The notes beneath the pieces were generated by a model. That model worked only from the letters and a program-made list of their open reading frames with translations. It searched no databases and had not been told where the DNA came from. DNA of 42,816 nucleotides from Akkermansia sp. Its GTDB lineage: Bacteria > Verrucomicrobiota > Verrucomicrobiia > Verrucomicrobiales > Akkermansiaceae. The position numbers and the translations under genes were made by a program. Location: contig JAUNRE010000010.1 of NCBI GenBank assembly GCA_030535795.1, positions 1-42,816 on the forward strand, given 5' to 3'. This document shows positions 24,012-32,340 of this stretch, in pieces; within the stretch, counting starts at the first letter, position 1, and every line of letters starts with the position of its first letter.

Positions 24012-25970
24012 TTATCGTGACTGGAATTTACGCTCTATCTCGTGCAATGAGAACGGTACCAGCGTCGGTTTCCCCCCGGGGGTGCAGTACGGTATCTCGC
24101 AGTTGAGCAAATCATTCAACAGCGGCACCGGGGCTTTCAGCCATGGTGCTAAATCTTCCTGCACGGCGTATTTGCGGGCAATTTGCTGAGCATAAGGCTC
24201 AAAAGGATTTCGGGAACGGCGCAGGCGCTGTTCCCCGCTGGAAAAGGTACGTATGAGGTCATGCACGAACTCACTGACGCGCTGTAACGGCAGCATCATG
24301 GGAATGCTGTCAATTCTCATGGTGCGCTGCCCGAACAGCGAGAGTCGGAAGCCTGCTTTTTCGAGCTGTTTGCTCACTTCGAGAGCCACGCCGACATCGC
24401 GGGCATCGAGCTCCAGCATGACGGGTTGCAGCAGCCGCTGAGTCGGAACGGGGTTGTTGTTACTGTTGAGCAGGCGTTCATAGATGATTCTTTCACGCGC
24501 CGCACGAGGCGAGAGGAGAACAAGCCCTTCAGCATTCTCGAAGATGAGGTAGCGTCCCCCGGTGGTGCCAATATAACGGAATGCCGCCGCACGCGGACTA
24601 CTACTTGTCTCATCTATGTGCGTTTCGGCAGGTAAAGCCGGAGTCTGCGCTTGCTGTTTCGCCGGAGATGACGGCGGTGCAGGCAGCTCCAGCTCCTGCT
24701 GAATCGGCTCTAGGACAGGTTTAAGCACCAGCGGAGGTGCCGTCGGCTCGGCAATAGGTTGCAAGACAACTCGCGGTACGCTCGGTGTAGGTGCCGGGCT
24801 CTGCGGCTTATCGAGAGGTGCAGGCGGCAGCTCACGCCGAGGAAGCACCGGCTCCTGTTTCGTCGCATGGCTTACAGGATGCAATGGTGTTTTCGGCGAA
24901 GTCCCGGCCGGAGCCGGCGTCGGAGCTACGGGTGAAGGCCTGCTTTCCTCCTGCTGTTCCCCGCGAGCATGTGCTGCCAGCGTTGCAGCCACGGCATCAA
25001 GCACCGTATTCGTGATATCGGACGGCCGCAGGAAACGCACCTCCTTTTTGGCAGGGTGAACATTCACATCCACCAGCGCCGGTTCTACTTCCAGATACAG
25101 GAAAAGCGCCGGGTGTAACCCGGTCGGGAAGCCACCGTAGCCATCGCGCACTGCACGGGCAATGATTTTATCATCAATGGAACGCGTGTTGAGGAAAATA
25201 AATTGCATGCGGCGGTTGCGGCGAGCCTCGCTCAGCGGCATCAGGAACCCACTCACATGCACGCCCGGCCCCACCCGTGGCTTGATGCGCAACAAACCCG
25301 CCGCTAACTCGCGGCCGCCGAAGTCCGCGATACGCTGGCGCAGGTCGCTCGTGGCCGGCCAGTCGAACACCAACTGCCCATCGCGCACGAAGACAAAACG
25401 CAGATTCGGATACGCCAACGCATGCAGTTTGATTTCATGCTCGATGTGCCCGGATTCCGTCTCATTGCTTTTCAGGAATTTACGCCTCACAGGCGTATTA
25501 AAGAACAGGTTGCGAACACAGATTTCCGTACCGGGCGCACAGCCGGCATTGGCCGGAGGCTCCATCTCCCCGCCGCTGCATGCAACAACAGTACCCTCCA
25601 TATCCGCCTCGCGTCGAGTGGTGATGCGCAATTCCGCTACAGAAGCAATACTGGGCAGAGCTTCGCCACGGAAGCCGAGCTTTTCGATGCAGGAGAGGTC
25701 TTCGTAGCTGCTGAGCTTACTCGTAGCATGGCGTTCCAGGCACATGAGGGCATCCGCCCGGCTCATACCACAGCCATTATCGGTTACCTTAATCAGCGAA
25801 ACGCCACCACGGATGATTTCCACCCGCACCATGGATGCCCCCGCATCAATACTGTTATCAATGAGTTCCTTTACAACAGAGGCCGGACGCTCTACCACCT
25901 CACCGGCTGCCACCTGGCTGGCCAGCACGTCACTCATGCGGTGAATTCTCTGTTGCGTCTCCGTCTCCAT
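24012..25970 (-). CDS. mutL: DNA mismatch repair protein MutL, endonuclease motifs lost
   Basis: A 652-residue MutL. The GHKL ATPase is intact: E35 and N39 in KELIDNS, DNGCGM at 64-69, HATSK at 81-85, GFRGEAL at 99-105. The linker (about 335-455) is proline-rich and disordered. The C-terminal dimerisation domain follows from about 460. Endonuclease-type MutLs carry DQHA(x)2E(x)4E, an A-C-R/K motif and C-P-H-G-R-P. Here the matching positions read SPRAARERIIYE (about 487-498), ARKYAVQ (598-604) and CTPGGKP (629-635). The metal site is therefore probably absent. It has its own promoter and no mutS neighbour. Confidence 0.93.
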   Translation of the reverse strand: METETQQRIHRMSDVLASQVAAGEVVERPASVVKELIDNSIDAGASMVRVEIIRGGVSLIKVTDNGCGMSRADALMCLERHATSKLSSYEDLSCIEKLGFRGEALPSIASVAELRITTRREADMEGTVVACSGGEMEPPANAGCAPGTEICVRNLFFNTPVRRKFLKSNETESGHIEHEIKLHALAYPNLRFVFVRDGQLVFDWPATSDLRQRIADFGGRELAAGLLRIKPRVGPGVHVSGFLMPLSEARRNRRMQFIFLNTRSIDDKIIARAVRDGYGGFPTGLHPALFLYLEVEPALVDVNVHPAKKEVRFLRPSDITNTVLDAVAATLAAHARGEQQEESRPSPVAPTPAPAGTSPKTPLHPVSHATKQEPVLPRRELPPAPLDKPQSPAPTPSVPRVVLQPIAEPTAPPLVLKPVLEPIQQELELPAPPSSPAKQQAQTPALPAETHIDETSSSPRAAAFRYIGTTGGRYLIFENAEGLVLLSPRAARERIIYERLLNSNNNPVPTQRLLQPVMLELDARDVGVALEVSKQLEKAGFRLSLFGQRTMRIDSIPMMLPLQRVSEFVHDLIRTFSSGEQRLRRSRNPFEPYAQQIARKYAVQEDLAPWLKAPVPLLNDLLNCEIPYCTPGGKPTLVPFSLHEIERKFQSR

Positions 25971-25981
25971 TGTCCGCGTTT

Positions 25982-26010
25982 ATACTAACACGTTCCCCGC
26001 AGGTCGTCAA
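25982..26010 (-). promoter_or_regulatory. Promoter of mutL
   Basis: TTGACG (26005-26010), 17-bp spacer, TAGTAT (25982-25987), 11 bp to the ATG at 25970. Predicted leader about 5 nt. Confidence 0.7.
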
Positions 26011-26083
26011 TCCCGCAGGAATGGACAGAAAGTCATAAATCCGCCTCCTCTGCAAATTCTGTGACTGTATGCTCTGAAATGAC

Positions 26084-26112
26084 TTGACTTTACAATCACG
26101 CACAGGCAGAAT
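26084..26112 (+). promoter_or_regulatory. Promoter of def
   Basis: TTGACT (26084-26089), 17-bp spacer, CAGAAT (26107-26112), 20 bp to the ATG at 26133. Predicted leader about 14 nt, with no Shine-Dalgarno sequence. Confidence 0.5.
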
Positions 26113-26132
26113 AGCAGTACGCTTTACAAGTC

Positions 26133-26696
26133 ATGCTTCTTTCAATCACACAATATGGGAATCCGGTACTGCGCGCCGTCAGTGCGCCGGTAGAAAAAGT
26201 CGACGAAGCTATTGTTGCGCTCGCCAACAATATGATTGAAACCATGTACGCCGCCAATGGTATCGGCTTGGCTGCGCCTCAGGTAGGCGAAAACATCCGA
26301 CTGGTCGTTATCGATATTCCTGAAGACGAGGAGGAAGGAGCCACACCCGAGATGGCTACGGTCAACGGCGAGCTTCGCAACATCCATGACCTCATGCCGC
26401 TGGTGTTCATCAATCCCACTATCGAGCCATACGGTGAGGAAGAGCTTTTCCAGGAAGGCTGCCTGAGCGTGCGCAACATTCGTGCCAATGTGTGCCGCCC
26501 TGACCATGTGAAGGCCACCCTGCCCCAGCTCGATGGCTCTGTACTGGAGATTGACTGCGGCGGCCTGCTGGCACGCTGCCTGCAACATGAGTGTGATCAC
26601 CTGGACGGCTTCCTCTTCACCGACCGTGTGTCATCCGCCTCAAAAATTACGCTGGCAAAGAAGCTCAAAAAACTCGCCCAAAGCCAGGGATACTGA
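26133..26696 (+). CDS. def: Peptide deformylase
   Basis: A 187-residue metalloenzyme that removes formyl groups from nascent chains. All three family motifs are present: GIGLAAPQ (43-50), EGCLSV (108-113, metal ligand C110) and QHECDH (151-156, ligands H152 and H156, catalytic E153). An acidic insert EDEEEGATPEM lies near 64-74. Its 3' end overlaps the convergent synthase gene by 32 nt, and its terminator lies further inside that gene. Confidence 0.96.
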   Translation: MLLSITQYGNPVLRAVSAPVEKVDEAIVALANNMIETMYAANGIGLAAPQVGENIRLVVIDIPEDEEEGATPEMATVNGELRNIHDLMPLVFINPTIEPYGEEELFQEGCLSVRNIRANVCRPDHVKATLPQLDGSVLEIDCGGLLARCLQHECDHLDGFLFTDRVSSASKITLAKKLKKLAQSQGY

Positions 26697-27579
26697 GGAT
26701 GAATGCCTTGAGCATGCACCCATAAACGGCTCGTCGCGGTATTTTTACTTTCCCGCATTCAGGCGTTGCTCTCCGGAGCAACGCTATTGTTTTTTTGCCT
26801 ATCAGAGCCGGAAGCATCCCGGCAAAACGCAGGCGAAACCCTCGCAGGCGCAGGCAGTAGTCGATACCGTCATTCATGTAATAATCGGCTCTGTTGAGCC
26901 ATTTTGCCGGAGCGCTGCACAGGTAGGAGCGCCCGCGGGCGGTATCCTCGCTGTGGTCGCGCAGTATATTGATGAGCTGTAGCCCGCGACCGTAGCGAAT
27001 ACCGGCTTGCGTCATCAGTTCCCGAAGCTCGGGCGCGCAGAACGCGCTTCCCATGGCTGCGTATCCCAGCTCCGTCCAGAATTCTCCCACACAACCGGCC
27101 ACTCGATAGGTATACAGCTCCGTCTGCTCATCGCTTTCCACACATTTATGCTCGCGGAAGTAGGTAATATCCCACAACTGGCCTTCAATGATGGTGTTGA
27201 GCACACGGCGGATACAGGCTTGCTGTTCCTCCGGGAACGTAGCAAGAGCCCGGAGGCAATCGCCGAATCGTTGCAGCAGGGTGCGCTCAGCGGGGTTCGT
27301 CTGGGCTTGCGCCATATCCCCGGCCAGAGTCTCCAGCAGTGCTTGCGTCTGAGCCTCGTCCCCCTCGCCCTGAATGGCACGCCCCATGGCCTGCAACACA
27401 TCTTGCCGTAAGTGAGAGTCTGCCGTTGACGTATCGGCAACGCTGTCGGTGGCACGCGCCAACATATAGCCCAGAGCCACCCCCCTGCGCATGGCAGCCG
27501 GCAACCAGTAAATCGTCAGATAAAAGGAGCGGGATACTGCCTTGAGCAGCTCTCCGGTGAGGTCTGTGCCCTGCTTCAT
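26665..27579 (-). CDS. Squalene/phytoene synthase family protein
   Basis: A 304-residue head-to-head prenyl synthase. The first aspartate-rich motif is ATDSVAD (D45, D49) and the second is NILRD...ED (204-212) within GRGLQLINILRDHSED. Family proteins join two C15 or C20 diphosphates to give squalene (hopanoid or sterol route) or phytoene (carotenoids). Which product cannot be told, since no desaturase, HpnD/E or cyclase is nearby. Start at 27579 is fixed by a promoter whose -10 box ends 6 bp upstream, though the frame stays open far upstream. The last 32 nt overlap def, and residues about 262-272 are encoded over the def terminator. Confidence 0.88.
   Translation of the reverse strand: MKQGTDLTGELLKAVSRSFYLTIYWLPAAMRRGVALGYMLARATDSVADTSTADSHLRQDVLQAMGRAIQGEGDEAQTQALLETLAGDMAQAQTNPAERTLLQRFGDCLRALATFPEEQQACIRRVLNTIIEGQLWDITYFREHKCVESDEQTELYTYRVAGCVGEFWTELGYAAMGSAFCAPELRELMTQAGIRYGRGLQLINILRDHSEDTARGRSYLCSAPAKWLNRADYYMNDGIDYCLRLRGFRLRFAGMLPALIGKKTIALLRRATPECGKVKIPRRAVYGCMLKAFILSIPGFGRVF
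26763..26796 (+). terminator. Intrinsic terminator of def, inside the opposing synthase gene
   Basis: Perfect 9-bp stem, GCGTTGCTC (26763-26771) and its complement (26776-26784), 4-nt loop, then TATTG and seven Ts (26790-26796). It is the only canonical hairpin-plus-T-run terminator I find in the window. It lies 66 bp after the def stop, in antisense to synthase coding sequence. Confidence 0.8.
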
Positions 27580-27585
27580 GGCCTC

Positions 27586-27614
27586 ATTATGCAATACTTT
27601 GCTGTTCCTGACAA
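27586..27614 (-). promoter_or_regulatory. Promoter of the prenyl synthase gene, leaderless spacing
   Basis: TTGTCA (27609-27614), 17-bp spacer, CATAAT (27586-27591), 6 bp to the ATG at 27579. Confidence 0.7.
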
Positions 27615-27666
27615 GGGAAAATATGCGAAAAACGCCGTCGCGAACGCCGGCAGTGCCGCTTTTAGC

Positions 27667-27695
27667 TTGCTCAGGCAGGGAAAATAGGTTATAAG
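27667..27695 (+). promoter_or_regulatory. Promoter of the tandem secreted-protein pair
   Basis: TTGCTC (27667-27672), 17-bp spacer, TATAAG (27690-27695). The gap is 5 bp to an in-frame GTG (27701) and 14 bp to the ATG (27710). Confidence 0.5.
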
Positions 27696-27709
27696 AGAGG
27701 GTGAAGGAT

Positions 27710-28468
27710 ATGAGTTTACGACTGTTCAGCCTTCTGTTATGTGCTTTATCGTTCTGTGATGCCGCGCAGAACGGTGTCGACGTGCGGCTTCGCAGTTGCC
27801 GCACGGAATACCGCACGCACAACAGTGCCATGGCTCCGGGATTTTCCTGTACACTGGAACTCATCCCGCCCGATGGAATGCGTATGTGCGAAAGCACCAT
27901 GCTATCCGGTGTTATCCGAGTGAAAGACCGCCGCTCGGTGCGCCTTGCCGAGCTTGGTCCCATTACCATCACCCCTGATAACCGCGCCTTTACCACCATA
28001 TCCTGTCCCTCTCGCCCGCACGGCACCAGCGTAGAGCTTCAGGGAGAGGTGCAGGTCACGGTCGCTAAAGAACGCATTGCTTCATTTCATGCAGCCGTCA
28101 GCATGCTGAACCCTTCGGAGCACGACATGAAAGTGGCTCAACTCATCATCACGCCATCTGCAAACAATGCGCAGAAACGGAACCGCGAAGGCACACAACT
28201 GAAACGCGCCGAGCTATCGCTCACCTGCACCGAGGGTATGACGATACGCCGCGTGGAGCGTGTGTGGAAAGGAATTGACGGGGAACAGTATTCGCAGCCT
28301 ATCGATTTAGAAGCAACGGGGGGCAATACCTATAAGCTGCAACTCTGGGATGCGACGCCGACTGAGTTTCTGAGCTTCGTGTTTGTGAAAGACCCACGCC
28401 GCGAAAAGGTAAAGTTCCGCATGAATGTGCAACTGGGTGAAAAACCGACAGAAACAGACGCGCCATGA
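27710..28468 (+). CDS. Secreted protein, paralogue of the next gene
   Basis: A 252-residue protein with signal peptide MSLRLFSLLLCALSFCDA. The body is mainly beta with no catalytic motif that I recognise. Shared features with the following gene include a Cys-x-L-x-L-x-P pattern near residue 45, an ITPS motif in the middle followed by an Asn-rich stretch, and an E-K-V/L-K-hydrophobic-R strand near the C-terminus. Start could also be GTG 27701, three codons earlier, which would be leaderless. The ATG at 27710 is preceded by GAAGG, one of the few Shine-Dalgarno-like sequences here. It overlaps the next gene by 4 nt (ATGA). Confidence 0.75.
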   Translation: MSLRLFSLLLCALSFCDAAQNGVDVRLRSCRTEYRTHNSAMAPGFSCTLELIPPDGMRMCESTMLSGVIRVKDRRSVRLAELGPITITPDNRAFTTISCPSRPHGTSVELQGEVQVTVAKERIASFHAAVSMLNPSEHDMKVAQLIITPSANNAQKRNREGTQLKRAELSLTCTEGMTIRRVERVWKGIDGEQYSQPIDLEATGGNTYKLQLWDATPTEFLSFVFVKDPRREKVKFRMNVQLGEKPTETDAP

Positions 28469-29226
28469 TGATGATACTTAAGACGATACCAGTGCTCCCG
28501 CTCATGGCGATGCTCGCCTGGGCAGACGAACAGCAGAAGCCCGAAGTTTGCCCGGTAAAGGCATCGCCCCAAAGCGTGGAGTGTTTCTATCCCACAGGCG
28601 AGGCTGACAAAGCCGGTTGCCGAGTCCGCCTGCACCTCACCCCGACCAAAGGGCATACCATACGCTTAGCACCACTCGAGGCGGAGCTTCACGCCACTGA
28701 TGCTCAGGGCAATGGTATGAAAGGCGAGTTCCGCGAATGGGAGATATGCTACGGGGATGCCCGTAATACACGCTGCGTCATTGCCGTGTATGATTTTCCG
28801 GCCTTACCGAAAGGCGGCGCCATCTGTTTTGACACCACGGTTGCTGTCCCAGTGACCAGCGGCACCAAGGAGCACGAGGATGTTGATTTCACCGTAGCCG
28901 ACACATCCAAGCTGTCGATTGAAGATATCGACCTGACCATCACACCATCCTTCGCCAACGAGACAGACCCCGACAACACGGCCTTTTCCATTGAATACAG
29001 TGAAGAAAGCAAGGCAGCTATTGCCCAGATAACCATCTGCGACCCCAAAGGCCAGCCCATGCAAGCCAACATAGTCGAGGGTGTCTATCACGAAGCGGGC
29101 AACATCGTCCGCGCCACCTATGTGCTGAGCAGCAAGCACGAGAAGCTTAAGCTCAGGCTCTCCACCTACAAGCCAATCGGCACGGTTGAGGTGCCGGTGC
29201 GTTTTCGCACGACAATAGGTCGCTAA
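28465..29226 (+). CDS. Secreted protein, tandem paralogue of the previous gene
   Basis: A 253-residue protein with a signal peptide ending near MLAWA (about residue 20), then four cysteines. Its start (three ATGs in a row) overlaps the previous stop as ATGA. It follows the same plan as the upstream gene: an LHLTP strand near 52, the motif LTITPSFANETDPDN near 160, and the strand KLKLRLSTYKP near the C-terminus. Sequence identity is low, so the duplication is old. Function unknown. Possibly an immunoglobulin-like or beta-sandwich surface domain, by inference only. Confidence 0.75.
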   Translation: MMMILKTIPVLPLMAMLAWADEQQKPEVCPVKASPQSVECFYPTGEADKAGCRVRLHLTPTKGHTIRLAPLEAELHATDAQGNGMKGEFREWEICYGDARNTRCVIAVYDFPALPKGGAICFDTTVAVPVTSGTKEHEDVDFTVADTSKLSIEDIDLTITPSFANETDPDNTAFSIEYSEESKAAIAQITICDPKGQPMQANIVEGVYHEAGNIVRATYVLSSKHEKLKLRLSTYKPIGTVEVPVRFRTTIGR

Positions 29227-29263
29227 TATCAGTATCCTGACACCTGAAACACCGAATTTATCA

Positions 29264-29292
29264 TTGACAAAAGCCCCTGGCAGTGGTAGGCT
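29264..29292 (+). promoter_or_regulatory. Promoter of nadA, leaderless spacing
   Basis: Consensus TTGACA (29264-29269), 17-bp spacer, TAGGCT (29287-29292), 6 bp to the ATG at 29299. Confidence 0.75.
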
Positions 29293-29298
29293 CTGCCC

Positions 29299-30231
29299 AT
29301 GTTCCAGGAGGATTTGATTCAGGAAATCGCGCGCCTCAAGGCAGAGCGCAATGCCGTTATCCTTGCTCACAGCTACCAGCGTCCTGAGATTCAGGATATT
29401 GCGGACTTTGTGGGCGATTCGCTGGCTCTTGCCCGCAAAGCACAGGAAGCCGAGTGCGAAGTCATCGTGTTCTGCGGTGTGCATTTCATGGCGGAAACAG
29501 CCTGTATACTCAACCCCTCCCGCACCGTTCTGCTGCCGGATTTGAATGCAGCATGCTCTCTTGAGCAGAGCTGCCCCGCTGAGGAACTGGCTGCGTTCCT
29601 GGAGGCTAACCAAGAGAAAAACTACTACGTTGTCGCCTATGTGAACTGCTCCATCGGCGTGAAAGCCCTGGCAGATGTGATTGTAACAAGCGGCAATTCT
29701 CAGCGCATCATCGAAACAGCTCCGGCTGACCGCCCCATCCTTTTCGTGCCCGACCGCAACCTCGGTGCCTGGACGGCTCGCAAGGTAGGCCGAGAAATGA
29801 CGCTCTGGAACGGTGCCTGCCACGTGCATGAACAGTTTACACGCGACAAGGTGCTGGAGGTAAAAGCTCAGTATCCGGATGCTCCCATAGTGTGCCACCC
29901 TGAGTGCCAGGAACCCATCCGCTTGCTGGCAGACCATATCTGCTCCACGGAAAAAATGATTCCCTACTGCCGCGAAAGTGAATCTCAGCGTTTCATTATT
30001 GTGACCGAGAGCGGCATCCTGCACAGGCTCCGCAAGCTGGTCCCCGGCAAGGAATTCATCGGCGTCGGCACAGAGAAGTGCTCCTGCGCCGAATGCGAGT
30101 ACATGAAACTCAACACGCTGGAAAAGATTCGCAACTGCCTGCGCGACATGTCGCCGGAGGTGCGCGTGCCGGAGGAGCTGAGACTCCGTGCCGAAAAACC
30201 GCTTCTGCGCATGCTGGAGCTTTCCTGCTGA
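29299..30231 (+). CDS. nadA: Quinolinate synthase A
   Basis: A 310-residue 4Fe-4S enzyme that condenses iminoaspartate with dihydroxyacetone phosphate to quinolinate in NAD synthesis. Family motifs are present: ILAHSYQRPEIQDIAD near 19-34, CGVHFMAETA near 58-67, a cysteine in YVNCSIGVKA, HPECQEP near 198-204, and the C-terminal CSCAECEYMKLN. The cluster ligands should be the cysteines in NCS, PEC and the CSCAEC group. NadB and NadC are not in the window. First gene of a three-gene plus-strand operon; the next start is 4 bp after the stop. Confidence 0.95.
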   Translation: MFQEDLIQEIARLKAERNAVILAHSYQRPEIQDIADFVGDSLALARKAQEAECEVIVFCGVHFMAETACILNPSRTVLLPDLNAACSLEQSCPAEELAAFLEANQEKNYYVVAYVNCSIGVKALADVIVTSGNSQRIIETAPADRPILFVPDRNLGAWTARKVGREMTLWNGACHVHEQFTRDKVLEVKAQYPDAPIVCHPECQEPIRLLADHICSTEKMIPYCRESESQRFIIVTESGILHRLRKLVPGKEFIGVGTEKCSCAECEYMKLNTLEKIRNCLRDMSPEVRVPEELRLRAEKPLLRMLELSC

Positions 30232-30235
30232 TACC

Positions 30236-31234
30236 ATGAACATAGCGCCTTACATTCTCGCCCACGGCAACTGGATATCCATGGAGCAATTCATGGAGTT
30301 GGCGCTGTACGATGAAATCGGGGGCTATTATAGCAAGAACATCAGCAGCATCGGCTTTCGTGGGGATTTTTCCACCTCAGCCACCATGTGCGATTTGCTC
30401 GCAAGGCGCATTCTGCAACTGTGGCGGGAATGCTGCAAATCGCACCACCGCAAACTTCCCATCATTGAAATAGGTGGCGGCAATGGCGATTTGGCCATGG
30501 CTATCTGCCGCAATATGACTATCTGGGAGCGCCTCATCTCCCGCTATTACATGGTTGACAGGTCGCAAGCCCTGCGCAACCTGCAAGGGATGGTCGGTGG
30601 TCATTCCGTTACGGTGTTCAGCAGTGTCAAGAAAGCACTCAAAAAGGTCGACGGACATGCGTTCATCTTCAGCAATGAACTCCCGGATGCCTTCCCTGCC
30701 CGCCAATTCGTCTTTCAGGGGGGCGAATGGCTGGAGCTGGGATTAACTGTGACCGATGGCCGCGTGGTGCGCCAGGCAAACAGGTGTCCCCTGCCGGCTT
30801 CATCCGCTTTTGAACAATGGGCTCAGGAAGGCCAGATTATCGAAGTGCACGAGAGCTATGTCGCCTGGTACGCCGAATGGGAGCAGTACTGGAAAAGCGG
30901 CTCCATGCTTACCGTGGATTACGGCCAGACAAATGACAAAGTGTACTATCGGCGTCCGCAGGGCAGCTTGCGCGGCTATATGGCACACACGCTGCTGAGT
31001 GTAGAGGAACTCTTGCCTCTTGCCGGGCGCTGCGATATCACGGCCGATGTCAACTTTACCGACCTCATCAACATGGCCCGCAGCTGCCGCGATGATGTGG
31101 TGCAATACATGAGCCAGCGCGATTTCCTGTTGCCGCTGGCTGACACCTCGGTGCCGGAGGAAGCGCACCTCGTTGCAGTACCGGGTGCGGGTAATTACTT
31201 TAACGTCATGATACAGCATCGTTTCAATGGCTGA
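30236..31234 (+). CDS. MidA-like SAM-dependent methyltransferase
   Basis: A 332-residue protein of the MidA/NDUFAF7 (DUF185) family. The N-terminal signature ALYDEIGGYYSKN (about 23-35) and GDFSTSATM (43-51) match the family's LYDPxxGYY and GDFxTAP. The SAM loop is IIEIGGGNGDLA (76-87). A second motif, FSNELPDAFPA, matches the family NELLDALP. Eukaryotic relatives methylate an arginine of NDUFS2 of complex I. Bacterial targets are mostly unknown. It overlaps the MenE-like gene by 8 nt, so the two are probably coupled. Confidence 0.85.
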   Translation: MNIAPYILAHGNWISMEQFMELALYDEIGGYYSKNISSIGFRGDFSTSATMCDLLARRILQLWRECCKSHHRKLPIIEIGGGNGDLAMAICRNMTIWERLISRYYMVDRSQALRNLQGMVGGHSVTVFSSVKKALKKVDGHAFIFSNELPDAFPARQFVFQGGEWLELGLTVTDGRVVRQANRCPLPASSAFEQWAQEGQIIEVHESYVAWYAEWEQYWKSGSMLTVDYGQTNDKVYYRRPQGSLRGYMAHTLLSVEELLPLAGRCDITADVNFTDLINMARSCRDDVVQYMSQRDFLLPLADTSVPEEAHLVAVPGAGNYFNVMIQHRFNG

Positions 31235-32276
31235 ATATCTGTGCCTCAACGGTGAAAGTATCGGCCCCGACACGCTCGAACAATGGCGTTGCGGCAGATG
31301 CGGCCGGGAGGCGGAGTTGGGCGATTTTCTGGCAGAATGGTACTCAGAAGCGGATTTCGTCACGTTACATACCAGTGGTTCTACCAGTAAGCCCCAACGC
31401 ATTCAGGCGGCGAAGGAAGCTATGCGAGCAAGCGCACGCCTCAGTTGCGAGTACTTTGGCATAATCCCCGGCACCCGCGCCCTGCTGTGCCTGCCGTTGC
31501 GTTACATAGCAGGCAAAATGATGGTAGTGCGAGCTTTGGTGAGCGGGTGCGAGCTCCTGCTCGGCGAACCGTCTTCCCGCCCGCTGGCCACATGGCACGA
31601 GCCTATTGATTTTGCTCCTCTTGTTCCCATGCAGGCAGCTGCCACGCTGCAAGAGCCCGGCGGACTTGCCCAACTTGCTCAAGTGAAAACGATTCTGCTG
31701 GGCGGCAGTTTCATCGACCCTGCTCTGACCGAAGCTTTGCAGGCTGTACCATCCCGCATATTTGCCTCCTACGGCATGACGGAAACGCTCTCGCACATTG
31801 CGTTGCGCCATGTCAACGGCTCGCTACGTTCCGAGTGGTATACCCCGTTGCGGGGGATAAGTCTCTCGCTCTCAGCGGATGGAACGCTGCAAATCGAGGC
31901 ACCGCATATCGGCATCTCTCGATTGACAACAAATGACCTGGCTGAAATTGCCGCCGATGGGCGTTTCCGTATCCTCGGCCGCCGCGATTCCGTCATCAAC
32001 AGCGGCGGCGTCAAGGTACAGGCCGAGGAGGTGGAACAGACACTCACAGCGGCCACCGGGCTTCCCCTGCTGGTAGTGCCGGCACCGCATGCCATACTGG
32101 GGCAATGCGTTGCCCTGCTCTGGGAGGGGGCATTGAACAAGGAACCCGTGCTGATGAAAGCTATCGACTCCCTGCCCGCCTACCATCGACCTCGCATCAT
32201 CCGCCATATTGACGCGCTTCCCCGCACCGCCACCGGCAAGTTGAGCCGAGCGCAGGCGGCAGCGATGCTTCGCTGA
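31227..32276 (+). CDS. MenE-like acyl-CoA ligase (O-succinylbenzoate-CoA ligase candidate)
   Basis: A 349-residue ANL-superfamily adenylating enzyme. AMP/phosphate loop HTSGSTSKPQ is at 48-57, YGMTET near 180, the hinge/GRRD motif GRRDSVINSGGVKV near 251, and the catalytic-lysine end PRTATGKLSR near the C-terminus. It is much shorter than ordinary acyl-CoA ligases because the N-terminal subdomain is reduced, as in MenE of Bacteroidetes. That makes menaquinone synthesis the best guess, but no other men gene is in the window. The stop is followed by a strong hairpin shared with the convergent fusion gene. Confidence 0.75.
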   Translation: MAEYLCLNGESIGPDTLEQWRCGRCGREAELGDFLAEWYSEADFVTLHTSGSTSKPQRIQAAKEAMRASARLSCEYFGIIPGTRALLCLPLRYIAGKMMVVRALVSGCELLLGEPSSRPLATWHEPIDFAPLVPMQAAATLQEPGGLAQLAQVKTILLGGSFIDPALTEALQAVPSRIFASYGMTETLSHIALRHVNGSLRSEWYTPLRGISLSLSADGTLQIEAPHIGISRLTTNDLAEIAADGRFRILGRRDSVINSGGVKVQAEEVEQTLTAATGLPLLVVPAPHAILGQCVALLWEGALNKEPVLMKAIDSLPAYHRPRIIRHIDALPRTATGKLSRAQAAAMLR

Positions 32277-32279
32277 ATA

Positions 32280-32316
32280 CAACAAAGCGCTCCGCTTGTG
32301 ACGGAACGCTTTGTTG
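32280..32316. terminator. Bidirectional hairpin between convergent genes
   Basis: 10-bp arms CAACAAAGCG (32280-32289) and complement (32307-32316), one mismatch, then four more pairs around a 7-nt loop. It fills the gap between the MenE-like and RpiB-GlyA stops. No T run follows in either direction. Confidence 0.65.
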
Positions 32317-32340
32317 CAAAGGGTTAAAACCAACTGCCGC

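Noticed and set aside
27580-28026. N-terminal extension of the prenyl synthase to 28026
   Set aside because: It would run through the promoter and antisense to the signal-peptide gene at 27710. The family N-terminus starts at 27579.
28804-30243. Minus-strand open frame of 479 codons opposite nadA
   Set aside because: nadA has all family motifs and a promoter. The opposing frame has none and spans two genes.
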